A DNA stretch of 64,000 bases, taken from Petaurus breviceps papuanus (taxonomy: Eukaryota > Chordata > Mammalia > Diprotodontia > Petauridae). The translations under genes were made by a program, and so were the position numbers. The notes beneath the pieces were generated by a model. It did no database searches and was not told where the DNA came from. It saw only the letters and a list, made by a program, of their open reading frames with translations. The stretch lies in NCBI GenBank assembly GCA_028583685.1, contig JAMXIF010001194.1, positions 24,362,616-24,426,615 on the forward strand, in the 5' to 3' direction. Within the stretch, counting starts at the first letter, position 1. Each line of letters begins with the position of its first letter. Below, in pieces: positions 1 to 10,184 of the stretch.

Positions 1-152
1 AGATCACTATACCACTTTTTTTTGTATATTGATTTCACTTAACTTTACCTCTTCTCCTCTTCTCTTCTCTTCTTCCCTTTCCCCCTCTCTCTCTTCCCTC
101 TCCCCCCCCCCTTCTCCCCCTTCTCCCCCCCCCCCCCCCCCCCCCCCCCAGA
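1..152. repeat. Pyrimidine-rich low-complexity tract
   Basis: The plus strand is almost pure C and T from about 48, ending in a C homopolymer of more than 20 bases. It is a simple-sequence tract with no coding signal. Its true length is uncertain because long C runs are prone to sequencing and assembly error. Confidence 0.9.
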
Positions 153-689
153 CTTGCTCTTTCAAGAACAAAGCTACTACATCTTCACAGAATGACATTC
201 AAACTTAGAAGTCTTACAGGTCAGCTTTGCATTCCTTTTGACTCCTGAAATCTCTATGTCAATGGCAGCACCAAACATCTGATTCATCTTGGATTCTGCC
301 TTTAACTTCAACTCTATATCACCAAATCCTTTCTGTCTTGGACTCTCTAGGATTCTTTCCCCTTCCCTGATCCCATATTCATCCCTAACAGCCAAACTTC
401 TATGATCATAGATGTAAAGCAAACTCACTGCTTAGTCCCAGTTTTCACACCTCTCAACTTAATTTACTGCAACTTCCCTCACAGCTCTCCACATTTCCAA
501 TCTCTCTCCACAATGTATTTAACATAGGCAGTCAGACAAATATGTGCATATTAGATGTGCAAGCTGACATACACAGGGGAATATCACCATTGACCCTTCC
601 ATTTCCAGGGGAGATAGCCTAGTTGGTGCCAGTATCTTCCCTTCAGTAGAAGGGCCCTTGGCAATGCTTTTCCCAAGTCATGATGGCAC
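153..689. other. No gene seen; possible decayed L2
   Basis: Pyrimidine-biased single-copy-looking DNA without convincing exons. Some phrases resemble the plus-strand L2 text seen next to it, but too weakly to assign. Confidence 0.4.
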
Positions 690-1150
690 CTCCCTGCTCC
701 ACACACACTAATTTGATCCACGATCTCTCCATGCCTATGCAACCAGATTGATTTTCCTATAGTGCCAATAAGATGAAGTCTTTCCTCTGCTTAGCCCACA
801 GGATAAACTCCAAAATCATTATGCTAGTATTCCCAGGTCTTCACAATTTGGCTCCAATCTACTTTTCCAGCCCTCTCTCTGACTTCTATCCAACAGGAAT
901 CCCAGCCAGAATGATATGTTCATGGTCCCCAAGAAGCCCCAAGGACATATTCTCAACAGTTGTTTTGATCACACTTTTCAAGTATCTGGAAATCTTTCTT
1001 CTCTCCATCTATTCAAATCTTACCCTTCAAATTCCACTTCCTTTTCCAAACCTTCTCTGACTACTCAAATCTTTTGTGTTCTTTGCCAAACTCAGCCACC
1101 ACCCCACAGCCTCCCACAACACACAACCCCACCTCCACGATGCTAAGACT
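690..1150 (+). mobile_element. L2-type LINE fragment (C-terminal ORF2 region)
   Basis: A plus-strand frame reads FPGLHNLAPIYFSS, matching the FKALHNLAPxYLSS motif near the end of CR1/L2-clade ORF2 proteins. The cysteine- and proline-rich text downstream also fits L2. The copy is old and disrupted. Confidence 0.6.
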
Positions 1151-2029
1151 TATGAGAGCAGGGGTTTATAAGTCCACCAGACCACCAATGGAGAGTCCTT
1201 GGATATTTTGCTTGCTTTCTGTGCAGGGGTGGAGACCAAGCCAAGAGTAACAGCGCCATTTGAAAATTTTAAGCTCTTGTGTGAAGATTTGAACTTTACA
1301 TTTTTAGGTAAAATGTAAGGAAGGACACTGTTACATTCTCTTAAAAGATTCTGTAAGGAAGTTATGCAAAGAGCAATGCACTTCAAGTCAGAAGACGGAT
1401 TCAGAACACTAAAGTTGTCCTCCGATTTCAAACACATTCCTTTCCCTCTAGAGTTGTGAGGCTAATTGTGTCTGTGAGGGATTCACCAAGGGAACTAAAT
1501 TCTGAGTGAATGCTAACGATGTACGATTCACCAGAGTTCCCAAAACATCTACTCAGATTTGGAAAGGAAGGCTTTGTTGTAGAGTCCCAATGGTAGAGAA
1601 AACCGAGGCACCTTTGCTTCGTGGGGTGACTGGGGAAGAGGTTTTTAAAAAATCACACACAAAAATGTCTGTATTAAGCGTTAGTTCAGACGTGGACCTA
1701 CAGAAGCTGTCTTAAATCCTAAGATTTACCTAGTCTAAGAAAAGAGCCAGGAATGAGGCTGGGACAGGCTGACTGACAGCTGAATGGGAGAGGGAGACCA
1801 GGTCATGAGTAGATAGGGGAAACTTATGTCAAATTCTAGTTTGTTGATTTTTTTTTTTTTTTGAGACTGGGGAAGGGGATATTTTGGGTGGGAGAAGGGG
1901 AGGCCTAGAAAAGTACTAAACTGAATCGAGGAGGGGTACGGAGACCCTCCCACAGGCCTGGAAAGGATGATTCAGGTTAGATCGAGCTAGCCCAAAGGGC
2001 CCAAGGCTGCAGATAAAAAAAAAAGTCCA
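1151..2029. other. Non-repetitive region; possible HELZ2 5' end or first intron
   Basis: No repeat family is recognised apart from a T run at 1848-1862. If the promoter-like element at 2041-2126 drives leftward transcription, this stretch would hold the untranslated first exon and start of the first intron. A donor-like ACTAG/GTAAAT occurs on the minus strand near 1730. No HELZ2-like coding is visible, so the assignment is inference. Confidence 0.3.
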
Positions 2030-2040
2030 AGATAACGAAG

Positions 2041-2126
2041 AGTTTCGGTTTCCATTTTCGAACGTCACTGAGCGGGGCGGAGAGGGGGCGGGGGAGGTGG
2101 TGGTGAGGTAGCTGTGGCAGGGGCGG
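2041..2126 (-). promoter_or_regulatory. HELZ2: ISRE plus GC-box cluster, candidate HELZ2 promoter
   Basis: Read on the minus strand, 2059-2041 carries GGAAACCGAAACT, a full match to the interferon-stimulated response element core GAAANNGAAACT. It is preceded by another GAAA, giving three IRF half-sites, and by a CRE-like TGACGTT at about 2061-2067. Three Sp1-type GC boxes follow on the upstream side, at 2074-2080, 2085-2092 and 2120-2126, in a locally CpG-containing island. There is no clear TATA box. In human, HELZ2 lies directly downstream of GMEB2 on the same strand and is interferon-induced. Both the element and its position therefore suggest the HELZ2 promoter. The motifs are seen directly; the gene assignment rests on synteny. 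Confidence 0.5.
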
Positions 2127-2170
2127 GCCTGGTCTGTTTACCGACTCTACAAAGCCGGGTTGGAACCACA

Positions 2171-2514
2171 TTTGTGGTCTCTAGAGACGTCGCTTTTCTA
2201 GTGTTGCAAGAGAGAAAAACAAAACCAGGTCCTCTAGGGACCGCACAGTTATTACCTTGAGCCTCCGCTCAATGTCCCCTTCCCAGGTCGGGACTTTCCT
2301 AATCCTGGCCAGCTCCAGGATAAGGCTTACAGCACTTCTGTCACTCATACAAGGGCCAAAAAAAAAAAAAAAAGAAAAAGAAAAAATAACTTACCTCCTT
2401 TCCAAACGAGCAATATCAATTTAGTTTGCCAAACACTACGGTCCTCACCGTTGTTTCTTTAGCTCACTACAATTTGGCATCTTCCCTGGGGTCCTGTTCC
2501 TAATATTATTGTAT
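2171..2514. other. No gene seen; A-rich tract
   Basis: Single-copy-looking DNA with an A-rich stretch at about 2356-2390. No coding or RNA feature is supported. Confidence 0.5.
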
Positions 2515-2695
2515 TTGACCTTAACAAATTTATAATTGTTATTATCCCGATTTTACAGATTAGGAAACAGGCTGAAAGAGGTTAAGTGATTTGCCCAGAA
2601 CTGTGTAGCTAGAAAGTGAATGACGCTGAATTTGAACCAATGTCTTCCTAACTCCCAATTCAGCACTCTTTATCTACTTCACTATATTCAAACAA
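2515..2695 (-). mobile_element. MIR-type CORE-SINE
   Basis: The plus strand reads like a reversed MIR: 'ttttacagattaggaaac', then 'gaggttaagtgatttgccc', then 'tgtgtagctag'. The copy is therefore inserted on the minus strand. The degree of divergence indicates an ancient copy. Confidence 0.8.
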
Positions 2696-3285
2696 AGGAA
2701 TATAGTGTACCTGTTATTCAAATTATAACATATGGTTGAATTGACAGGCCACTGAATAAGTCCATCAGTATAGGTATCTTTCATAGGTACAGCAGATGCA
2801 CAATAAAATAGGTTAAAATTTAATAAAAGGAATAGAACAGACTAGATCTCACTTGGAAAATTGTGCAGTGCTATGAACAATTTCAAGCTGTTCTTTGACC
2901 TAGAAACCCATCTTTAAAAAAAAAAAAGTGTGTGTATATGTACACTCATACACATACACACACACATACACCGTGGATCACTATGAATCACTGAACACAA
3001 TAATTTCTGAGGAATCAAAAATGTGGGTTATCAAAAGATCAATGGAAGTTGATATGCTGAGCAGAAAAGTGGAATATTTCAATAATGATAACTCCCATGC
3101 AAAAAGTAGTATAAAAATGCATGTTCATTAAAAGGGTGTCAAGAACCAGGGAAACCATTGAACAATCTGAATGATTCAATGTTATCTCCAGAACGTGGAC
3201 TTGTCTAAAGGAGGGCTCCTAGTACAAAGTACTACAGGTGGAAATGTCTTATCTGCCCTGTTGGTCTGCTGCTTACTCCCAGTGG
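2696..3285. other. No gene seen; short TG/CA repeat
   Basis: AT-rich DNA with a TG/TA/CA simple repeat at about 2926-2975. I see no exon or RNA gene. Confidence 0.5.
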
Positions 3286-3725
3286 AATCTTCGATTCAAT
3301 TCAATACTGTTCAATTAAACAAAAATGCATTAAGTATCTCGTATGGAAGCACTTGGGCTAAACAATGGGATACAAAGAGAAAGCAAAGATCACGGGAGCT
3401 GTGTGAGGAAGGGCAATTGCAGGGGTATACAACATTTATACAAGTCAGTAAATTAAAAGAATATACAAAGTAGATCAGAGCACAGTACTTAAAAGGGGAA
3501 GAGTGCTAACAGTTGGAAGGATCAAAGAAGGACTCCTAGAGAAGGTAGAATCTGAACTGTGTGTTGGAAGAAGCTGAGGGAATTCTTTGAGGAGAAAGAA
3601 TATTGCTAATAAGGCAAAGGAGAGAGCCTGTGCAGAGTCACAGAGGCAGAAGATGAAATGTCATACATGAGGTACAGCAAGCAGTTCAGCTTTACTGAAG
3701 CAGAGAGTGCATGAAGAGGTATAGT
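3286..3725 (-). mobile_element. L2-type LINE 3' portion
   Basis: The plus strand shows the reversed L2 tail: a 'caaaaatgcattaagta' phrase, then 'gggatacaaagagaaagca', then downstream phrases such as 'gagcctgtgcagagtcac'. The same layout recurs at 44030, 46245 and 62750. Confidence 0.6.
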
Positions 3726-3777
3726 AAGATATGTCTAGAACAATTGTGGAGAGTTTTAATTTCTGGGCAGAGGACTG

Positions 3778-3830
3778 TATTGTATTATATCATTTTATTG
3801 TATTGTATTGAATTGTATTTTATTGTATGT
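3778..3830. repeat. (TATTG)n-like simple repeat
   Basis: Irregular repeats of TATTG and TTTATTG over about 50 bases. Confidence 0.75.
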
Positions 3831-3933
3831 CAGTTCCCCTTTGTGGACTACTTAGCTCTTCTTCATTTCTTAAGTAAAGGAATTAAACTAGATGAAATCT
3901 CAGGTTCCTTTTAGCTCTAAGGATTCTCCAGTT

Positions 3934-4088
3934 TTGAGGGCAGCTAGGTGGTATAGTGAATAGAGCCCTGGAGTTAGGAGGACATGAGTTCAAATCCAGC
4001 CTCAGACACGTACTAGTTGTATGACCTTGGACAAGTCACTTAACCCAATTGCCTTGCCTTCCCTCTTAAAAAAAAAACAAAAACAAAA
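3934..4088 (+). mobile_element. tRNA-derived SINE, family A, with TSD
   Basis: Starts near 'gggcagctaggtgg', contains 'gagttcaaatcc' (B-box-like) and 'aagtcacttaaccc', and ends in an A-rich tail. An 11-bp duplication, ATTCTCCAGTT, flanks it at 3923-3933 and 4089-4099. This is the abundant marsupial SINE type of the window; I call it family A because its Repbase name cannot be verified here. Confidence 0.9.
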
Positions 4089-4099
4089 ATTCTCCAGTT

Positions 4100-4430
4100 C
4101 TGGAAACAAAAACAATTGGGGAATGACCAAATACATTGTGGCACATGAATATAATGAAATGTTGCTTCCCTACAAGAAATAATGAATATGTAAAGAAGTA
4201 TTACAGAGAAGCATGAGAATATACATGCAAATTAATGAAAAGGGAGGTAAAGCAGAACCAAGAAAAACTATATATGACTACAACAATATAAATGAAAATA
4301 ACAATGAAAGTACATGCTATGTACTACCTGGTTTTATGACCATGTAGAAACCCAAAGAAGGAATATGAGAGTGTGAAAAGGTGGGAAACCATGAGTGTGG
4401 AATACTGTATCTGAAGACTAACTTTTTTGA
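4100..4430 (+). mobile_element. L1 3'-end fragment
   Basis: Contains the recurring L1 text 'ttggggaatgaccaaa', then 'gaatataatgaaatgttg', then 'aaagcagaaccaag'. This corresponds to the end of ORF2 and the start of the 3' UTR, as in the better preserved copies at 14417-15365 and 16110-16670. Confidence 0.7.
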
Positions 4431-4434
4431 TGCA

Positions 4435-5075
4435 TTGCTTAGTTTTGCTGATGTTTCAGCCTGTTCACTCCTACCATGCACTTCTCCATAGCCTTCTGTG
4501 TGATGCTTATCTTGAATTTCTCAGAGGCTGTGGTGTTCAATGACTTGTAACATCAGTAAATATTAGAATTTGAAATTAGGCTTTTGTTTTCATGGAAAAC
4601 TTGGAGCCAGCAAAAGAGTCAATTCTCTGAAAGCAACATAGCCCACTCTCCTTTTTAACTCTGGACTCAGCTCCTTGTCCATCTATAAAATCTGTCTCAG
4701 ATATAGATACTGCTCCTTAGGATGCAGAGACATGCTCAGACATAGAAATGCATAGACTGCTCCTAAGGAGCATAGACGTACTCCTTAGGATGACCATTCA
4801 GATGTTGAAATATGGGTGAGACATTGCTTATCCATTTGGTCTTTCTTGTGTGGATGGACATAATTTCTTTGAGTGATAACAGATCTCATCCCAGAGGTTC
4901 TGCAATGTCTAGGGCTTAATGCATTAATTGATCACAATACTAGTCAGAAACAGGAATATCTGGAGGACTTGATTATCTGCAGAGAGCCTCTCCTTTATCT
5001 GCATTCTGTTCTGGATCTTTTCTACCACGGTGGCAAATATTTTTGATGAGCATACAGCTCTGCCTGATGTTTATC
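4435..5075 (-). mobile_element. RTE-type LINE fragment
   Basis: Runs parallel to the stretch at 38090-38700, for example in the shared text around 'gagagcctctcctttatc' and 'gtggcaaatatttttgatgag'. The second copy continues into a recognisable RTE reverse-transcriptase motif, so this one is placed in the same family and orientation. Confidence 0.55.
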
Positions 5076-5079
5076 ATCA

Positions 5080-5553
5080 AAGAGTCATTGAATAGAGTTC
5101 AATAGAGGGAAATAATTAAATACAAAAGATAAGAACAGGAAAGAAAAGTGAATTCATAAACAAAACACCAAAAGTAAAGGGGTAACAAATGGTAGGGGGT
5201 GATTAGAGTTGAATAGAACAGAGCCATTGAAAATAAGGCCACCTTGAAAAGACTAAGTTAAAGTAGCTGAAGAGATATAGTATTGTATTTATATCAGAAA
5301 AAGGGGAAAATCATAACTTGAAAAAGAAACAATATTAGAGACAGAGGAAAATATAAATCTACCTCTCATAAATGTAAATGTATTAAACAGTACAATAAAA
5401 TGAAAAGGGAAGATAGATTAGAAAACAAACCAAAAGCATCCTATCTATTGCTTAAAAGAAACACATATAACAAACAAAGACATACACAAAATTAAACTGA
5501 GGGGATGGGAAAATATTCAATATGTGTGGTAAATGTCTAAAAATCAAAAGTTG
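5080..5553 (+). mobile_element. L1 ORF2 endonuclease region, part 1
   Basis: A-rich plus-strand text with the L1 endonuclease layout ('gcttaaaagaaacacata', resembling the QETH region). It is interrupted at 5554 by a younger insertion and resumes at 5845 in the same orientation. Confidence 0.5.
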
Positions 5554-5830
5554 AAAGCAAACTACCGGCTCTCTTTCTTTTTCTTGTTTTATTTTGTTTC
5601 TTCTTTCCCATTGGTCATTCCATCAGTTATAATCCTTCTTTACAACCTGACTAATGTTTAATATGAAGGCATTTGCAGATCCTATATTTGATTTCATGCC
5701 ACCATGGTTGGGGGGGGGGGACAGGGAGGGAGAGAAAATTTGAAATTCAAGGGATTGTGGAATTGAATCTTGTAAACCAAAAGTAAACAAATAAATTAAT
5801 AAAATAAATAAATAAACTGTATCTACAAAA
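5554..5830 (+). mobile_element. 5'-truncated L1 3' end inserted in older L1
   Basis: Contains the L1 3'-UTR G-rich tract ('gggggggggacagggaggga') followed by 'gagaaaatttgaaattcaag' and an A/T-rich tail. A 14-bp target duplication, AAAATCAAAAGTTG, flanks it at 5540-5553 and 5831-5844, so the borders are secure. Confidence 0.75.
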
Positions 5831-5844
5831 AAAATCAAAAGTTG

Positions 5845-6130
5845 TAACCATGCTATTGGACATTCAAAAAACAGAAAAGCATAAACAAAGAAATGACATT
5901 AAACTGAAAGGAATCAGACAACAAATCAATATCAGTAATAGACTTACATAATCCAAATGCCTTAGCATACAAATTCATAAGAGAAACATTAGCTGAGCTA
6001 CAAGGAGACATAAAACAGAAACACAATAGTGACAGGGGACTTCAATGCTCCCCTCTCAGTTATAGATAAATCTAACAGAAAGATAAATAAAAGGGAAAAT
6101 GTGGAACTGAACAAACTGCTGGAGAAACTA
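5845..6130 (+). mobile_element. L1 ORF2 endonuclease region, part 2
   Basis: A frame reads GDFNAPLSVIDKSNRKINKR, matching the GDFNTPLSxLDRS motif near the end of the L1 endonuclease domain. It continues the L1 copy broken by the insertion at 5554-5830. It stops abruptly at the inverted segment that begins near 6130. Confidence 0.75.
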
Positions 6131-6545
6131 AAGCTAAAAATGGGTGGCATCTTCTATTGGTAATATATAGATATGCTTATGATTTGCATGGGTCCATTTT
6201 ATATCCTGCAACTTTGCTGAAATTGTTCATTGTTTTGATTAGTTTTTTAATAGATCCTCTATATTTCTCTAAGTAAGTCATCGTGTCATCTACAAAGGAT
6301 GATAGTTTTGTTTCCTCATTGCATGTTTATTCCTTTAATATAATTTTCTTATCTTATTTCTATAGCTATCATTTCGAATACAATATTGAATAGTAACAAT
6401 GATAATGGACATCCTTGCTTCATCCCTAATCTTATCAGAAAGGCTTCTCTACCTTATCTCCTTTACAGATAATGCTTACTCTTGGTTTAATATAGATACT
6501 ATTTATCATTTTAAGGAATGTTCCCATCTATTTCTATGTTTTCTA
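6131..6545 (-). mobile_element. L1 ORF2 reverse-transcriptase fragment, inverted
   Basis: Minus-strand L1 RT text. On the plus strand it shows 'catcgtgtcatctacaaagg' (antisense of the FADD box region), then 'attcctttaatataatttt', then 'gataatggacatccttgc' (antisense of the GxRQGCPLSP region). Its opposite orientation to the endonuclease piece at 5845-6130 suggests a 5' inversion (twin priming) or two separate insertions. Confidence 0.7.
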
Positions 6546-7028
6546 GTTTTTTAAACTAATTTTTATTGATATTTTCTGTTCCTTATATCACTATGGTATC
6601 CCACATATCCCTCCCCCCTTCCCAGAGACCCATCCCATATGAAAAGTAGTGTGGGGGGGAGCAGTTTCCCAAAATTTTATTTTAGACTCAAACACTAGAA
6701 CACAAATACAGAATAGATAAAAGAAACAAAAACATATCATAAACTTAAGTATTGGAACCTAAATACAAAATTAGAAAGAAAAAAAAGCATGTTGTGCACA
6801 TCATAGAACATGAGAGGATTCAAAATATGTAACAATAAATTTTCATTGCAAGAAAGCCTATATGATAAATAATACTCATGTTGAGAATTGTTCATCTTTT
6901 CTTTGCTTCCTTGTGAGTTTTCTTTTATTCTCTGCTGTGCAATTTTTTACTTTGTTCTTTTTTTCCCTCCTCACAACCTCCCCCCAGGAAGGCTACAATA
7001 AAGTTTAGATATGTTTCTCTATAGCTAT

Positions 7029-7079
<51 letters not shown>

Positions 7080-7335
7080 TAGACATATACTTTCCCAAAC
7101 CTATTCTACTCCTAAGCTTTGTTTTTTTAATGTATGATTATATCTCTTGTTTCCTATCCTTCCTGCCTCCTCTACTTTACTTCTACCCACTACCTTGACC
7201 TCCTATAACTTGCCTACTCCCCTCCAAGGATCCTTCCCCTATCCTCCCATTTCCATAAATCTAAACACCAAAGTTTGCAGAGTAGAAGCAGGAAATTCAA
7301 TGACCTCCCCCCACAACCACCTCAAATATGTATAA
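6546..7335 (-). mobile_element. Antisense L1/HAL1-type 3' region with (AT)n
   Basis: C- and T-rich text resembling the reverse complement of the G-rich 3' region found in the HAL1-like elements at 13700-14340 and 19140-19740. It includes an (AT)n run at about 7030-7070. The family assignment is tentative. Confidence 0.4.
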
Positions 7336-7337
7336 AA

Positions 7338-7905
7338 TATGACTCTAAACACATTTTAGAGCTACAGAACCCACAAAGTAACAGAGAGAAGCAAATCTCC
7401 TGCTGAAGGCAGCCTGGCAGGCCTACAGGAAGGGTTCATCACAGCATGCTAGGAGTTGCTGCAGGGAGGCAGACTTCAGGAGAGTGAATCACCAGCAGCT
7501 GTGGCAGTTTCCAGACTTTTCAACGCATAAACACCAAAAAGAAAGTAAAAGGTCAGTCAGAACTCTGTTGGAAAGGAAGGGCTCAGTCCGGCCCATGCCC
7601 CCAGGATGAGGGGTGGCAGAGGCACAGTGGATGCAATGGCTGCCTCAGGAGCTCCTGGACTACAGATCACGGGGGATCAAGTGACCATTCAGAGGGTAAT
7701 TGCTCTTGCTTTAACCAGCTTGGATAAGGGTTGCTTTCTTGGGCAGTGGTCCTGGGGTGAGTAACACCAATTTGCCAGAGTGTTGTCTGTTGAGAAGACT
7801 CCTCAGACTTCTGACAACATTTGCAAAAATCCCAGTGATTTGGGACAAAGCTCTCCTCTATGGAAGCAGAGTTCTACCATGGCAAAGAGCTCAAGTCAAA
7901 AGTTG
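7338..7905 (+). mobile_element. L1/HAL1-like 5' UTR fragment
   Basis: Matches the 5' region of the HAL1-like element at 17020-17660 over most of its length. Shared text includes 'gactctaaacacattttaga', 'gatcaagtgaccattcagag' and 'gcaaagagctcaa'. It breaks off just after the putative ORF1 start and abuts a 5' UTR in the opposite orientation. Confidence 0.7.
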
Positions 7906-8855
7906 GCTCATGCTGAATTTCAGATTTTTGCTGGTCTCAGTCACAGCCCACTCTGCAGTTCTACAGGATCAGAGCAATTAATCTGCTGGTTCCCTTCGGT
8001 CTTGTTCTTTAGCCCTGGTTTTCCCACTGCAGACTTTTGTGCTAGGCTAAAGGTTAGAACTGAGTCACCACTCTGTTCCTGTTCTCAGAGCCACACAACT
8101 AAGCTTCTAGAATTTGGTTTGTGCTCAGTACTCATTAGGGCACTATTCCCTCTCAGCTGTAGACCTGAGTAATGGGTGACAGAAGTGCTGGATGGCATGT
8201 GTTCCTACTCCAGCACTAGCTCTGGGATCTCCTAGGAACTCCTGCCCCGGTGCTCTATCTTAGTTCCCTTTCTGCCTCTGAACACTTGAATGCTCCTGGT
8301 CTGCTACAGGCTTATAAACTGGACTAGAGACTAAGACAAAGTCATCACTCTGCTCCTTTGCTCAGATCCACACAGTCTCTGGTATTTGTTTTGTGCTTAG
8401 TACTCAGCTAGGGTCTTATGCTCCACTGAGGCTCATCTTTTCTTCCCTGGATCAGTAACCTAGAACTGGGTAATGAGTAACAGTGTAGTCAGATTTCCCC
8501 TATTCCTGCTTCCAGTGCTAGTTCAGGATCCTTGGATTCCCTGTCACAGTGTTTCCTACCATGGTACTGTATCCATTCCTTTTCCATTCCTGGGTACTAG
8601 AACATTCATAGTTCCACCATGCTGCCACTACCACTGTGCTTTGTTCCTGGCCGGTCCCCACTCAAATGTCCACAGACATTTCTGTCTGTCTTCTTAAGTT
8701 GTTCTATACTGCAAAAATGACTCACTGTGACTTTTTCTTGGTTTTCCTGATCAAAATTTGGTCTGGCACATTTTCTAGGTTGTTGTAGAGGAGGTGTATT
8801 GGAAGAGCTAGACAAAAATGCTAACTCTCACTCAACTATCTTGACTCTACCCCTA
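7906..8855 (-). mobile_element. L1/HAL1-like 5' UTR fragment, opposite orientation
   Basis: The plus strand ends in 'caactatcttgactctaccc', whose reverse complement begins with the 'caagatagttgag' start typical of these 5' UTRs. Inside are two diverged internal repeats built around a 'cccagagctagtgctgg' type unit. A related sequence lies antisense at 35600-36620. Confidence 0.6.
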
Positions 8856-9419
8856 CTTTCTGGCATCTTCTAAATGGGACTGCAAAAAGAAAAAGATATT
8901 TCTCAGCACTATATGAAACTTTTACTATAATTGACAATCTATTAGGGCACAGAAATATTACAAATTCTTAAAGACAAAAAATAGTAAATATGTCCTTTAC
9001 AGACTATAATATAATAAAAATAGTCATTAAATCAAGGACCATAAACAAATGACACAAATGGAGACTTAACAATGAAATCCTAAATAAAGAATGGGCTAAG
9101 AACAAATCATAAAAACAATAATTATATAAAAAAGATAATAATGACAAAACAATATATCAAAATTTCTGGGATTTGGCTAAAGCAGTCCTCATGGGAAAAA
9201 AATCATATCCCTACAAACATATATCAATAAAATAGAAAAAGAGTTTTAATGAACTAATATACATTTCAAAAATTAGAAAGCCAACAAATAAAAAACCCAA
9301 ATAAGTACAAAAGAAATTATATTAAAAATTTGAAGAGATAAATTAGAAACAAAAAAAAAAACGATGCCAGAGAAACAGTAAATAAAACTAAACCTGGTTC
9401 TTTGAAAATACAAACAAAA

Positions 9420-9587
9420 GGGCAGCTAGGTGGTACAGTGAATAGAGCACTGGCCCTGGAATCAGGAGGACCTGAGTTCAAATCCAGCCTCAGACACTTG
9501 ACACACTTACTAGCTGTGTGACTTTGGGCAAGTCACTTAACCCCAACTGCCTTCCAAAAAGAAAAAAAAAAGAAAGAAATTCTTTAG
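9420..9587 (+). mobile_element. tRNA-derived SINE, family A (first of a pair)
   Basis: Starts 'gggcagctaggtggtacag' and ends in an A-rich tail. The pair 9420-9745 is flanked as one block by GAAAATACAAACAAAA, at 9404-9419 and 9746-9761. Confidence 0.9.
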
Positions 9588-9745
9588 GGCGGCTAGGCGG
9601 CACAGTGAATAGAGCACCGGCCCTGGAAGTCAGAAGGACCTGGGTTTGGATCCGGCCTCAGACACTTAACACACACAAAACAACTAGCCATGTGACCTTG
9701 GGCAAGTCACTTAACCCCAATTGCCCTCCAAAATGCAAAAAAAAA
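9588..9745 (+). mobile_element. tRNA-derived SINE, family A (second of a pair)
   Basis: Starts 'gggcggctaggcggcacag' directly after the A-rich tail of the first copy, in the same orientation. It contains an extra 'acacacaaaacaactagcc' stretch. One outer target duplication surrounds both copies. Either this copy inserted in the tail of the first, or both arrived as a linked unit. Confidence 0.9.
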
Positions 9746-10184
9746 GAAAATACAAACAAAATTGATAAACCTTTAGCTAATCTGATTTTAAAAAGGTTTG
9801 AAAATCAAATCAATAAAATAGCAAGTGAGGGAGATGAAATCAAAACAAAGTCAGAAGAAATGTTTTAAATAATCAGAATATATTACACACACATATATAC
9901 TTCACAAACAAACCTGAGAACACAAAAGAAATAGAATACCTTAAAAAATGTAAAATATACATACTATCAGAAGATCAGCTAGAAATCTTAAATAGCTCAA
10001 TCTCAGAAAAGGAAATATATCTAGCTGTAAAGGAACTATCAAAGAAAAAACTCCTGGTCTTTTTGGATTCACAGGAGAATTCTATCAAACTTTAAAAGAA
10101 TAATTAGTAATCATACTTCATAGATTATTCTCAAAAATTGAGAAAAAAAAAGCACCCTGCCTGTATCCTTTTATGAGACAAATA

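Larger units (their letters stand above)
8860..10165 (+). mobile_element. L1 ORF2 linker and start of reverse transcriptase
   Basis: Plus-strand frames read 'NKIDKPLANLI' and 'GLFGFTGEFYQTLKE'. These match the L1 ORF2 segments around KINKIDRPLARLI and PGPDGFTAEFYQ, between the endonuclease and the RT core. The copy carries many lesions and is interrupted by two SINEs at 9420-9745. Confidence 0.8.

Noticed and set aside
1-2029. HELZ2 coding exons
   Set aside because: I looked on the minus strand for helicase or zinc-finger text and found none. Only the promoter inference remains.
7780-8172. 130-residue open frame on the plus strand
   Set aside because: It crosses the junction of two oppositely oriented L1-type 5' UTRs, so it cannot be a real gene.
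9420-9745. tRNA-like sequences with box B-like 'gttcaaatcc'
   Set aside because: They are heads of tRNA-derived SINEs with A-rich tails and target duplications, not tRNA genes. The same holds for all similar copies in the window.
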